A DNA stretch of 64,000 nt from CAYZED01 sp964477445 (GTDB taxonomy: Bacteria > Bacillota > Clostridia > Lutisporales > Lutisporaceae): NCBI GenBank assembly GCA_964477445.1, contig CAYZED010000005.1, positions 62,001 through 126,000 on the forward strand. The letters run 5' to 3'. The position numbers were made by a program, and so were the translations under genes. The notes beneath the pieces are model-generated. The model saw nothing but the letters and a program-made list of their open reading frames with translations, ran no database searches and was not told the origin of the DNA. Shown here one piece after another: positions 34,132 to 41,683 of this stretch. The stretch's first letter is position 1, and every line of letters begins with the position of its first letter.

Positions 34132-35208
34132 ATGAGTAATAGAAATGACCGGATTGGTAAGATTGCATCAATTTTAAAAAGCAATATTGTGCTTTTAACG
34201 AGAGAAGATGTATTTGTTTACCCTTCTGGTCATTTTTTTAGTTTAAAATTCGATGAAATAAAAAAACATATTGGCGAAAATTATTTTGGATATAATATTT
34301 TTTCAGTTGATGAACTAGAATCTGAACTTTTATGTATTCAGGAGAAAGAATATATTTTTGATGATAGAATTGAATTAGCGCTTCTTTTACTTGAAGAAAG
34401 CTCAGTTGATGTTTTAGGTATTTCAAATAATTTTGAGAGTAAATTAATTCATATATTAGAAAATGGATTAGACAAAAAAAATCATGAGAATAAATTAGGT
34501 GTTTATAACAGCAAATGTAATGGTTTTTTATGTTTGATGGAAGGGCTTAACAATTCAAATGAAAAAAAATCTGAGATACAAACCTCGGATGAATCAGAAA
34601 ATGAAACAAATAATGAAATTGAAGAAACTATTGAGATTGTTAAGAATAGCATCAATTGTAAGGTTGTCTTTCAATATGGGAATAGAGTAGTTTTTATATT
34701 TAATGATTCAGATGATTTAGAAAGAAAGATAACTTCGCTTAGTAAAAATTTGACATTAGAAATGTTGAAGGATTATGTTGTTTCAGTAGACGGACCGTTT
34801 TCTGGAACCGATGAATTTGTAAAAGTATATGAAAATTGCATTAAGTCACTAAGACTGAAAAAAATTTTTAAGCTTAAGGAAAACATACTTTATTACAAAA
34901 AGCTTACTGAATATGTCGTCTTAGGAACAATTGATAAAGAAGCAAAATCAGAGTTAATCGAGGCAGTTTTTAAAACAAATATAACTGATTCAAGTAATAC
35001 ATTTAACCAAGAAATTTTGAATACAATAGAAGTGTTTTTTAATAATAATCTTAATATTTCGGATACTTCGAAAGAACTATATATTCACAGGAATACGCTT
35101 TTATATAGATTGGAAAAAATTAACAAAGCTACGGGCTATGATTTAAAGAATTTCAAGGAAGCATGGCTCTTCAGGTTGGCTTGGATATTAATGAAGTCAC
35201 TTGCATAA
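34132..35208 (+). CDS. PucR/CdaR-type transcriptional regulator
   Basis: A 358-residue regulator whose last 60 residues are the PucR C-terminal helix-turn-helix: FFNNNLNISDTSKELYIHRN then TLLYRLEKI, the LYIHRNTLLYRL core being diagnostic. The N-terminal 280 residues are poorly conserved and include an acidic low-complexity stretch (about 145-175). ATG 34132 is chosen over TTG 34117 because GAGGG lies 5 bp before it. In this position right after an MsmX-type ATPase gene, such regulators often control sugar-transport ATPase or sugar diacid genes, so a link to carbohydrate uptake is plausible but not proven. Confidence 0.8.
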   Translation: MSNRNDRIGKIASILKSNIVLLTREDVFVYPSGHFFSLKFDEIKKHIGENYFGYNIFSVDELESELLCIQEKEYIFDDRIELALLLLEESSVDVLGISNNFESKLIHILENGLDKKNHENKLGVYNSKCNGFLCLMEGLNNSNEKKSEIQTSDESENETNNEIEETIEIVKNSINCKVVFQYGNRVVFIFNDSDDLERKITSLSKNLTLEMLKDYVVSVDGPFSGTDEFVKVYENCIKSLRLKKIFKLKENILYYKKLTEYVVLGTIDKEAKSELIEAVFKTNITDSSNTFNQEILNTIEVFFNNNLNISDTSKELYIHRNTLLYRLEKINKATGYDLKNFKEAWLFRLAWILMKSLA

Positions 35209-35333
35209 AAGATAATATTTGCTAAAATTAGAGATGTTGATTACAAGCATTTCTATTTTTTTTAACTTTTTTATATGATTTTGAAAGAAAATAAAAGTTT
35301 CATGTGTCTAATGTTTGAAAGGAGAGTGAAGAA

Positions 35334-35861
35334 ATGGATTCTATTTCAGTTGCATGCGAATTGGAAGAAGTAAATATAAGGGGTTTGGTTGATGATTATG
35401 GGAATTCGATTCTTAGGATGTGCCTTATTTATCTAAAAGATTTTCACTTGGCTGAGGATGCGGTACAGGAGACTTTCATAAAAGTTTATAAGAATTATTC
35501 TAATTTTAAGGGTGATTCAAGCGAAAAGACATGGGTAATGAGGATTGCAATTAATGTTTGCAAGAATTATCTGCGAGGGTCTTGGTGGAAGAGAATTGAC
35601 GAGTCTGCCGTTCTAGAGAGCATTCCGATTAAAGAAAATTTTGAAGATGAAAGTAGCGAATTAGCTGACAAATTAATATTGGAAGTAATGAAGCTGAATA
35701 TAAAATATAAAGAGGTAATTTTGCTATATTACTATCAAGAATTAAAAGTCCGCGAAATCTCTGAAGTGCTTCGTATACCGGAAGCAACGGTTTAGACAAG
35801 ATTAAAAAGAGCTAAAGAAAAATTGAAAATTAACCTGGAAGGAGATTTTTTTAATGAATAA
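35334..35861 (+). pseudogene. ECF sigma factor interrupted by an in-frame UAG
   Basis: Reads as a 175-residue ECF sigma-70 factor with one internal stop. Region 2 is intact (LAEDAVQETFIKVYKN to TWVMRIAINVCKNYLR), and region 4 runs through YKEVILLYYYQELKVREISE and RIPEATV. Then TAG at 35793-35795 cuts the frame; directly after it the same frame continues TRLKRAKEKLKIN to TAA at 35859, exactly the missing recognition helix. The natural end overlaps the next gene's ATG (35854) as in intact sigma/anti-sigma pairs. The truncated 153-residue product lacks the -35 recognition helix. It is therefore a pseudogene, a readthrough gene, or a sequencing error; a single substitution from AAG or CAG would explain it. 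Confidence 0.87.
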
Positions 35862-37287
35862 CGAAAATGGAAATAATAACGAAAAAGATTTTAGGAAAAT
35901 GATAGATTCAAGGCTATCTTCGATGAGTGTAAGTAATGAACTTGAGGAAAAGATATTTTTAGGGACGAGGGCTAAACGGACTTTGAGAAAAAGACCTATG
36001 ATGATAGCGGCGGTAATTTGTATAATTGTACTCATTTCGGTACCTGTTATGGCAAATACAGCAGCTTTCCAAAATTTGCTTGCACTAGTTAGTCCAAAAA
36101 CGGCAGAAAAATTACAACCAATTCAGCTAGTTTCAGAATCAAATGGAATCAAACTTGAGATTATTGCAGCGATCAATGATGGGAAATCAGCAGTGGTGTA
36201 TTATACACTGAAGGATATGACGGATCAGGGAAGGATAGGTAAAGGGAATAAAGAGTTGTTAGGAAATTTAGTAATCTCTAAAGGATTAATTGGTGGTCAA
36301 GGGTTTTTAGTAGCATATGATGAAAGCACAAATACCGCAACATATAGGATGTATGTTTTCCCTAATAATAGAACGAACAATGAAATGAGTGTCGCTTCAA
36401 CAATGGAAATGCAGTATTTGTATCAGGATAGAGTTTATGTAGGAGACTATAAAAATACTATTGACACTGGTATTAAAATTTTGGATATTGTAAGCAAAAA
36501 TCCAGAAACTATAGAATTATTGCAATCAGAAGTTCATTCAAGAGGTGATGAATATAATGGTAACAAAACATTAACTGGAAGATTTAGTATTGAAGAAGAA
36601 TTAAAAAGCAAAGGGAAAGCTACTATTCTTAAGAATGATGTTATGAACATTAAAATTCCAGAAGTTGATTTCTTAACAATTTCAAATGCTGGGTTTATAG
36701 ATGGAAAACTACATGTGCAATTTAGAGCAACAGATTCAAAAGATATGAATCCATTTGAAATATTCTTTAAACTCAAAGATGGAAGACGAGCTGAAACAGT
36801 TATGATGAATTTTAATGTTGAAGAAAAAGGTCGTGTGAGAATTGGTGGAATGAGTTATTACGAATATGCTTTCGATGTAAATGAAGAAGATTTAATAAAT
36901 TCGTCAATTCAAGGATGGTTTTCAAATCATAAATGTATAGTCGGTGATTGGAAAATAAACTTTAAACTTAATAAGGTGAATTTGACTGAAAAGACTGCCG
37001 AGAATGTCGATTTGGGAAGTTTTGTTGCTGATAAAATTTCATTTTCTCCATTAGGGTTATTTATTGAAGGTAAGGGAAAAGTAGATTATCGAGATATCCC
37101 TGATATCAGAATAGAAAATAAAGATGGAACCGTTTTAGATAAAAATGAGAAATACAATGAAAAAATAATGGGATTCATAAAATTTGATGATGATAGATAT
37201 TTATTTGAGAATCGTTTTAATGATTGGTATGATATTGACGATTTGAAAGAACTGAGAATTAACGGAAAACTCATCGACCTAAAGTAA
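35854..37287 (+). CDS. Membrane-anchored anti-sigma factor, DUF4179 type
   Basis: A 477-residue protein. The first 45 residues are cytoplasmic and charged, a single membrane helix covers about residues 49-67 (MMIAAVICIIVLISVPVMA), and the large extracytoplasmic part begins with the DUF4179-like segment (GIKLEIIAAINDGKSAVVYYTLKD in part). Such proteins are encoded directly after ECF sigma factors and hold them at the membrane until a surface signal is sensed. The gene overlaps the end of the interrupted sigma gene by 8 bp. If the sigma factor is dead, this protein has lost its partner. GGAGA precedes the ATG. Confidence 0.85.
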   Translation: MNNENGNNNEKDFRKMIDSRLSSMSVSNELEEKIFLGTRAKRTLRKRPMMIAAVICIIVLISVPVMANTAAFQNLLALVSPKTAEKLQPIQLVSESNGIKLEIIAAINDGKSAVVYYTLKDMTDQGRIGKGNKELLGNLVISKGLIGGQGFLVAYDESTNTATYRMYVFPNNRTNNEMSVASTMEMQYLYQDRVYVGDYKNTIDTGIKILDIVSKNPETIELLQSEVHSRGDEYNGNKTLTGRFSIEEELKSKGKATILKNDVMNIKIPEVDFLTISNAGFIDGKLHVQFRATDSKDMNPFEIFFKLKDGRRAETVMMNFNVEEKGRVRIGGMSYYEYAFDVNEEDLINSSIQGWFSNHKCIVGDWKINFKLNKVNLTEKTAENVDLGSFVADKISFSPLGLFIEGKGKVDYRDIPDIRIENKDGTVLDKNEKYNEKIMGFIKFDDDRYLFENRFNDWYDIDDLKELRINGKLIDLK

Positions 37288-37299
37288 AGTGAAATTAAA

Positions 37300-37350
37300 G
37301 TCGGCACCTCCGAATGGCTATAAGTCTTTCAGAGGTGCCGACCGTATTTT
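37300..37350 (+). terminator. Terminator after the anti-sigma gene
   Basis: GTCGGCACCTC (37300-37310) pairs with GAGGTGCCGAC (37332-37342) around a 21-base loop, then CGTATTTT. The stem is strong; the T-run is short. It may also serve the convergent minus-strand gene ending at 37392. Confidence 0.75.
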
Positions 37351-37391
37351 AGTATAAATAAACGTTCTTTTTTCGAAGCGCCTTCTCTACT

Positions 37392-38297
37392 TTACGCTAT
37401 CTCTTTATATCCTTTTGAATCCTTATAGATTTCATCTTTTAATGGATTCTTTTTATTCTTGATTATTCTTCCGAAATGATAAACAAATACAACGATATTA
37501 GCTAAAATTGAAATTAGACTAACTATAAAAAGCGCAGTAGGATTATGAGAAGATTTGACTGCAAACATTGAAGTATCTACGAATGATGGGAAACACATTA
37601 CAAACATCATCCAGATTGCAAGGGTTTGAGCACGGTGTTGTAGCCACGCACCTTTTTTTATAAAAAATGCTGGGATTGTACACGAAACTAGGAGTGCGGC
37701 ACCGGCATAAAATGCATGATCAGAGACACAATTATATACATATGCAAAATTCCAAATGTCATAAGCAATTACCCAAAACCACATCATATCAGGCCATAAC
37801 ATGTCTTTGCTCTTATTTTTGCTGATTATAATTCCAGCCCAACCTGAAATAGTTATAATGTTAAGTATTCCAGCAATTCCGTTCATAATGTTCCAAGGAC
37901 CGCCGACCATAACCACCCCGTCTATAACACCATTTAGGCCATAGCATTGAAAATCTCGAATTACTGCTTCAAGAATATTTAATGCAAGAATAAGTGGAGG
38001 GAATAATAAGATGTATTTGTTTTTGTCCCATCCTTTAATAAATCTGATACCCATAAAACCGACGCATCCAGCAAGTGCTGAGTAAACTTTAGCCCAGTGG
38101 AACCAAGTACCTACGCTACTATTTGGGCCAGCAGTTATTGGCCAAACAAAAATGGTAAGAATTATAGGAAGTGCGATAAAGAGTAGGATAGAGAACCATT
38201 TGTTTTGACGAGCTAATTCATTAACTAAAATAAGTCCTGCAAGTACAACAAGCCACATTAGTCCAGAATACCAAGGAATTGATTCAAATAAAAACAT
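37392..38297 (-). CDS. Multi-pass membrane protein, DUF5692-like
   Basis: A 301-residue protein with about nine membrane helices and a very high content of Trp and aromatic residues (for example WPDMMWFWVIAYDIWNFAYVY), conserved features of the DUF5692 family, which has no known function. ATG 38297 is chosen because AAGGAGAG precedes it on the minus strand; the upstream in-frame extension to 38354 is not supported. No transporter motif is seen. It stands alone between the anti-sigma gene and the NTF2-like genes. Confidence 0.7.
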   Translation of the reverse strand: MFLFESIPWYSGLMWLVVLAGLILVNELARQNKWFSILLFIALPIILTIFVWPITAGPNSSVGTWFHWAKVYSALAGCVGFMGIRFIKGWDKNKYILLFPPLILALNILEAVIRDFQCYGLNGVIDGVVMVGGPWNIMNGIAGILNIITISGWAGIIISKNKSKDMLWPDMMWFWVIAYDIWNFAYVYNCVSDHAFYAGAALLVSCTIPAFFIKKGAWLQHRAQTLAIWMMFVMCFPSFVDTSMFAVKSSHNPTALFIVSLISILANIVVFVYHFGRIIKNKKNPLKDEIYKDSKGYKEIA

Positions 38298-38430
38298 AGC
38301 GTCTCTCCTTTTCAAATCTCTAAAATAATAAGTTTTGCAATATATTCTTTGCATTCATCAAGAATAATATATCTCTACCATTCGATTATATAGAACTTAA
38401 TAAAAAAAAACTATTACTTTGTCAGTATTT

Positions 38431-38439
38431 TGATATAAT
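38431..38439 (+). promoter_or_regulatory. Extended -10 promoter of the first NTF2-like gene
   Basis: TGATATAAT with the TG extended -10 element, about 37 bp before the ATG at 38476. Equivalent extended -10 sites TGTTATAAT are found at 39391-39399 and 39866-39874 before the other two paralogues. Confidence 0.6.
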
Positions 38440-38475
38440 TTACTAGAATAATAAATTTTGTTGAGGTGAATACTG

Positions 38476-38841
38476 ATGATTAAAAAAATGAATATTTATG
38501 AAAAGGCAGTACAAGGCCAATTAGACGCGTTTAATGCACACGATATAGATGAATTTCTAAAATGGTATACTGAGGATTATAAGGGTTTTGACTACAACAC
38601 GGGAGAGGTTTTATTTCAGGGAAAAAAAGTAGCGTATGAAAGATACTCGAACATGTTTAAAAATGAGATTCTGAATTGTAAAACACTAAATAGAATGGTT
38701 TTGGGAAGAACAATCATTGACCACGAAGAAATATCAAAGGATGAAAGTGGCGAAAAAACTGATGTTATAGCTATTTATGAAGTCGAGGAAAGTGGTTTAA
38801 TTAGTATAGTTCGCTTCATATATGGAAATACTAGGAGGTGA
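38476..38841 (+). CDS. NTF2-like (SnoaL/DUF4440-type) protein, copy A
   Basis: A 121-residue protein of the NTF2-like fold: helix YEKAVQGQLDAFNAHDIDEF, then WYTEDYKGFD and beta strands ending RFIYGN. Members bind small hydrophobic ligands or act as ketosteroid-isomerase-like enzymes; nothing here fixes a ligand. GAGGTG precedes ATG 38476. It is one of three paralogues within 1.8 kb; it is closest to copy C (39912), with a stretch of more than 60 identical bases from the Met at 38488, and less close to copy B. The dCTP deaminase gene follows after 6 bp, so the two are co-transcribed. Confidence 0.8.
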   Translation: MIKKMNIYEKAVQGQLDAFNAHDIDEFLKWYTEDYKGFDYNTGEVLFQGKKVAYERYSNMFKNEILNCKTLNRMVLGRTIIDHEEISKDESGEKTDVIAIYEVEESGLISIVRFIYGNTRR

Positions 38842-38847
38842 ATACTG

Positions 38848-39372
38848 ATGATACTTTCGGGGAAAGAGATTAAAAAGAGGATGGGTAAAGATATAATAAT
38901 AGAGCCGTATGACGAAAAATATCTTAATCCAAACAGCTATAATTTAAGGCTACATAATGAATTGCTGATTTACGAAGAAGAGATTTTGGATATGAAAAAA
39001 CCTAACAAAACTAGAGGACTTATTATTCCAGAAGAGGGTTTGCTACTAGAGCCAGGTAAGTTATATTTGGGAAGAACAGTTGAATACACTCGAACTGATG
39101 AATATATTCCAATGCTTGAGGGGCGTTCTTCCATCGGAAGGTTAGGTCTTTATATTCATGTAACTGCAGGTTTTGGAGATGTTGGATTCAGTGGATTTTG
39201 GACTCTTGAAATCCAATGTATACAGCCTATTATTATATATCCGAACATCGAGATTTGCCAAATATATTATCACTCAATAGAAGGTGAATACGAAAAGTAT
39301 AAGAGTGGTAAGTATCAGAATAATTCGGGGATACAGGCGAGTATGTTATATAAAGATTTTGAAACTAAATAA
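38848..39372 (+). CDS. dcd: dCTP deaminase
   Basis: A 174-residue dCTP deaminase/dUTPase-superfamily protein. The family motif EGRSSIGRLGLYIHVTAGFG is at about residues 91-110, with the catalytic Glu in GFWTLEIQC. It deaminates dCTP to dUTP, or directly to dUMP in bifunctional forms; the sequence does not decide this. AGGAGGTG precedes the ATG. It sits between two NTF2-like paralogues, and a copy of its last 15 codons survives after copy B (39798-39844), which shows that it was once duplicated with them. Confidence 0.9.
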   Translation: MILSGKEIKKRMGKDIIIEPYDEKYLNPNSYNLRLHNELLIYEEEILDMKKPNKTRGLIIPEEGLLLEPGKLYLGRTVEYTRTDEYIPMLEGRSSIGRLGLYIHVTAGFGDVGFSGFWTLEIQCIQPIIIYPNIEICQIYYHSIEGEYEKYKSGKYQNNSGIQASMLYKDFETK

Positions 39373-39436
39373 CTGAAATAATGATGACCGTGTTATAATT
39401 TCACTTTTAATAATTAAGAATGGAGCGTTTTTAAGG

Positions 39437-39796
39437 ATGAATATTTATGAAAAGGCTGTACAAGGCCAACTCGAAGCGTATAATTTACACAATGTTGACG
39501 AATTCTTGAAGTGGTATACTGAAGATTTTAAAGCATTTGACTTTGACACAGGAGAGCTTTTAATTCAGGGGAAGGATGCTGCTTATGAAAAATACTCAGA
39601 ACTTTTTAAAAATGAATTATTAAGTTGTAAGTTAATTAACAGAATAGTTCTGGGCAGAACAATAATTGACCATGAAGAAGTTAAAAGGGATAATAGTGAA
39701 GATAGATCCTTCCCTGTTGCAATATATGATGTTGAAGATAGTGGACTAATTAAAACGGTTTATTTTATATTTGGCAATATTAGGAAGGCAATATAA
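39437..39796 (+). CDS. NTF2-like protein, copy B
   Basis: A 119-residue paralogue of the copies at 38476 and 39912 and the most divergent of them (YEKAVQGQLEAYNLHNVDEF at the start, IFGNIRKAI at the end). All hydrophobic core positions are kept, so it is probably functional. Its promoter is the TGTTATAAT at 39391. The C terminus is two residues longer than copy A because its original junction with a dcd start has been changed by a deletion (see 39797-39848). Confidence 0.78.
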   Translation: MNIYEKAVQGQLEAYNLHNVDEFLKWYTEDFKAFDFDTGELLIQGKDAAYEKYSELFKNELLSCKLINRIVLGRTIIDHEEVKRDNSEDRSFPVAIYDVEDSGLIKTVYFIFGNIRKAI

Positions 39797-39848
39797 GATT
39801 CGGGTATACAGTCTAGCATGTTATTTGAAAGTTTTGAAACTAAGGAAC
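39797..39848 (+). pseudogene. Remnant of a second dcd copy (3' end only)
   Basis: The sequence after copy B aligns with the end of dcd: ATTCGGGTATACAG, then AGCATGTTAT and GTTTTGAAACTAA here versus ATTCGGGGATACAGG, GTATGTTATA and TTTTGAAACTAA at 39323-39369. The spacer that follows, including TGTTATAAT and the ATGGAG ribosome site, matches the spacer after the intact dcd. A deletion therefore removed nearly all of a second dcd and left its last codons. Confidence 0.85.
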
Positions 39849-39911
39849 TGAAATAATAATGACTATGTTATAATCTGATTATTAATAATTAAAAATGGAG
39901 TGTTTTTAAGA

Positions 39912-40268
39912 ATGAATATTTATGAAAAGGCAGTACAAGGCCAATTAGACGCGTTTAATGCACACGATATAGATGGGTTTCTAAAATGGTATACTGACGA
40001 TTATAAGGGCTTTGACTTCAACTCGGGAGAGCTTATATTTCAGGGCAAAGAAGTTGCATATGAAAGATACTCGAACATGTTTAAAAACGAGCTTCTGAAA
40101 TGTAAAACAGTAAATAGAATGGTTTTGGGTAGAACAATCGTTGACCACGAAGAATTATCAAAGGATAAAAGTGGGGAGACATATAGTGTTATAGGTATTT
40201 ATGAACTCGAGGATAGTGGCTTAATTAGAACAGTCCGCTTTATATATGGCGAGAAAAGGAATGTGTAA
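39912..40268 (+). CDS. NTF2-like protein, copy C
   Basis: A 118-residue paralogue, about four-fifths identical to copy A and with a long identical DNA stretch at the 5' end, which suggests recent duplication or gene conversion. ATG 39912 matches the Met shared by all copies; the GTG at 39900 is part of the ribosome site region. The stop codon is 1 bp before the D-aminopeptidase gene, whose ribosome site lies inside this frame. Confidence 0.8.
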   Translation: MNIYEKAVQGQLDAFNAHDIDGFLKWYTDDYKGFDFNSGELIFQGKEVAYERYSNMFKNELLKCKTVNRMVLGRTIVDHEELSKDKSGETYSVIGIYELEDSGLIRTVRFIYGEKRNV

Positions 40269-40269
40269 G

Positions 40270-41103
40270 ATGTCAAAGATTAAAAAGGTTTATATTTCAG
40301 TTGATATCGAAGGTATGGAAGGTGTTGTAAGTAAACAGCAAATGATTCGTGGGAATATGGATTTTGGTATAGCCAGAAAGAGATTGGCTGAGGACGTAAA
40401 CGCAGCAGTGAGAGCTTGTTTAGACTGCGGAGCTGAAGAAATTATTGTATGTGACGGACATGCCGATATGGAAAATATAGTTCTTGAAGATTTGCATCCA
40501 GAAGCTAAACTAATAAGTGGTTGTATGAGGTCAAGCCTTCAAATGCAAATGATTGAAGATGGGTTTGATGCAGTAATTATGTTTGGGCATGCTGGTGCAG
40601 GTCAGACTGAAAACGGAGTCCTAGATCACACTTATAACGGTGGTAAAATACATAACATAAGAATGAACGGAACCACTATGAATACGGAAGGCGTTCTTAA
40701 TGGAGTAATTGCAGGATTTTATAATATTCCGGTAGTTACATGTATAGGTGATGAAGCATTTGGTGATGAAATGGAAAGTTTTATCCCAGGCATTGAGAAA
40801 GTAGTTGTTAAGAAAGGACTTTCTAGACTTTCAGCTATATCTATTCATCCAACTAAAGCTCGAGAACTAATTTACGAAGGCGTAAAAAAAGGACTTGAAA
40901 GAAAAGACACGATAAAACCTTTAAAGATAAGCGATCCGATTACGATGGAAATTGATTTTAAAGATAGCAATATGGCTGATACGGCAGTGCTTATTCCAGG
41001 GGTTAAGAAAATTAACCCAAGAAGTATTACTGTGACTTCAGATTCAGAAACCATGTTTAAACTACAGGAATTAATTGTTTTCAGATTGGTAGATATGTTT
41101 TAA
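40270..41103 (+). CDS. dppA: D-aminopeptidase, M55 family (DppA-like)
   Basis: A 277-residue zinc peptidase of the M55 family. Metal ligands are visible as Asp12 and Glu14 in SVDIEGMEGV, a His in CDGHADMEN and a His in FGHAGAGQTENG; ASP-rich MNTEGVLN and GDEAFGDE follow. It releases N-terminal D-amino acids such as D-Ala from peptides, as in recycling of wall peptides. ATG 40270 is chosen because AAAAGGA lies 9 bp before it; two upstream in-frame ATGs (40246, 40261) fall inside copy C. No dipeptide transporter is adjacent. Confidence 0.9.
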   Translation: MSKIKKVYISVDIEGMEGVVSKQQMIRGNMDFGIARKRLAEDVNAAVRACLDCGAEEIIVCDGHADMENIVLEDLHPEAKLISGCMRSSLQMQMIEDGFDAVIMFGHAGAGQTENGVLDHTYNGGKIHNIRMNGTTMNTEGVLNGVIAGFYNIPVVTCIGDEAFGDEMESFIPGIEKVVVKKGLSRLSAISIHPTKARELIYEGVKKGLERKDTIKPLKISDPITMEIDFKDSNMADTAVLIPGVKKINPRSITVTSDSETMFKLQELIVFRLVDMF

Positions 41104-41107
41104 ATAA

Positions 41108-41136
41108 TTGTATTAAAAAAAAGATTGTGATATAAT
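41108..41136 (+). promoter_or_regulatory. Promoter of the TM1266-hydG leader
   Basis: TTGTAT (41108-41113) and TATAAT (41131-41136), 17 bp apart, with TG one base before the -10. Transcription would start near 41143 and give a leader of about 240 nt before the first gene. Confidence 0.75.
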
Positions 41137-41142
41137 AAACAA

Positions 41143-41310
41143 AGTTGAAAGTATCGTGCTGACGCATGAGGGTTGTTTTGATTAATTTATTCAAAGCAGT
41201 GCCGAATGGAAAGGCGAGAGTATATTTGTATTAATTAGTTTCATTTTTTTGAAATTATATTTAACATTTGCTCCTTGCCGTTTTTATGGCGAGGAGCTTT
41301 TATATTGTTA
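41143..41310 (+). promoter_or_regulatory. Structured leader RNA with terminator, candidate riboswitch
   Basis: Small helices can form in order: CGTG/CATG (41155-41168), TTGTTTTGA with TCAAAGCAG (about 41173-41199), GCC with GGC around GAATGGAAA (41201-41215), then a T-rich hairpin near 41240-41255. A strong intrinsic terminator follows, GCTCCTTGCC (41270-41279) with GGCGAGGAGC (41288-41297) and TTTTAT. GGCGAG at 41213-41218 can pair with CTTGCC of the terminator, which competes with both the GCC/GGC helix and the terminator. That is the logic of a transcriptional riboswitch or attenuator. I cannot match it to a known class. Confidence 0.7.
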
Positions 41311-41383
41311 GCCACATTTCTTATTGCGCCATGCATGTTTCAAGATTAATATTAACATTTTTATATGAAACGAGGAGAGAATT

Positions 41384-41647
41384 ATGGAAAACAGGATAGC
41401 GATAGTTGGAATTATTGTTGAGGACATAAGTTCAGCAGAGAAAATCAACACAGTTTTACATGAATATGGTGCTTATATTATAGGTCGAATGGGAATACCA
41501 TATCATAAGCGAGGAATTCAAGTAATAAGTGTGGTAATTGATGCACCGGGAGACATTATAAGTGCACTTTCTGGGAAGCTCGGCATGTTACCAAATGTTA
41601 GTACAAAAACAGTCTATTCAAAATTAACAAAAGAAGAAAATGAATAA
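41384..41647 (+). CDS. TM1266 family regulator linked to iron-only hydrogenase
   Basis: An 87-residue ACT-like/ferredoxin-fold protein of the TM1266 (iron-only hydrogenase system regulator) family. RIAIVGIIVEDISSAEKIN begins the domain and the conserved GRMGIPYHKRGIQVISVV segment follows. Members are encoded next to [FeFe]-hydrogenase maturation genes in many anaerobes; their exact role is not established. Here it is the first gene after the structured leader and 36 bp before hydG, so both are under the same leader control. CGAGGAGAG precedes the ATG. Confidence 0.9.
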   Translation: MENRIAIVGIIVEDISSAEKINTVLHEYGAYIIGRMGIPYHKRGIQVISVVIDAPGDIISALSGKLGMLPNVSTKTVYSKLTKEENE

Positions 41648-41683
41648 CAAAAAAAGAAACACATAAATCTAGGAGGACAAAAA

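Noticed and set aside
35793..35795. Pyrrolysine codon in the sigma factor
   Set aside because: The position corresponds to an ordinary Lys/Gln/Arg site of the recognition helix and no pyl gene or insertion element is seen; a nonsense mutation is simpler.
41143..41310. Moco riboswitch before hydG
   Set aside because: The segment does not resemble the Moco leader of moaA genes as I know it, and hydG does not need the pterin.
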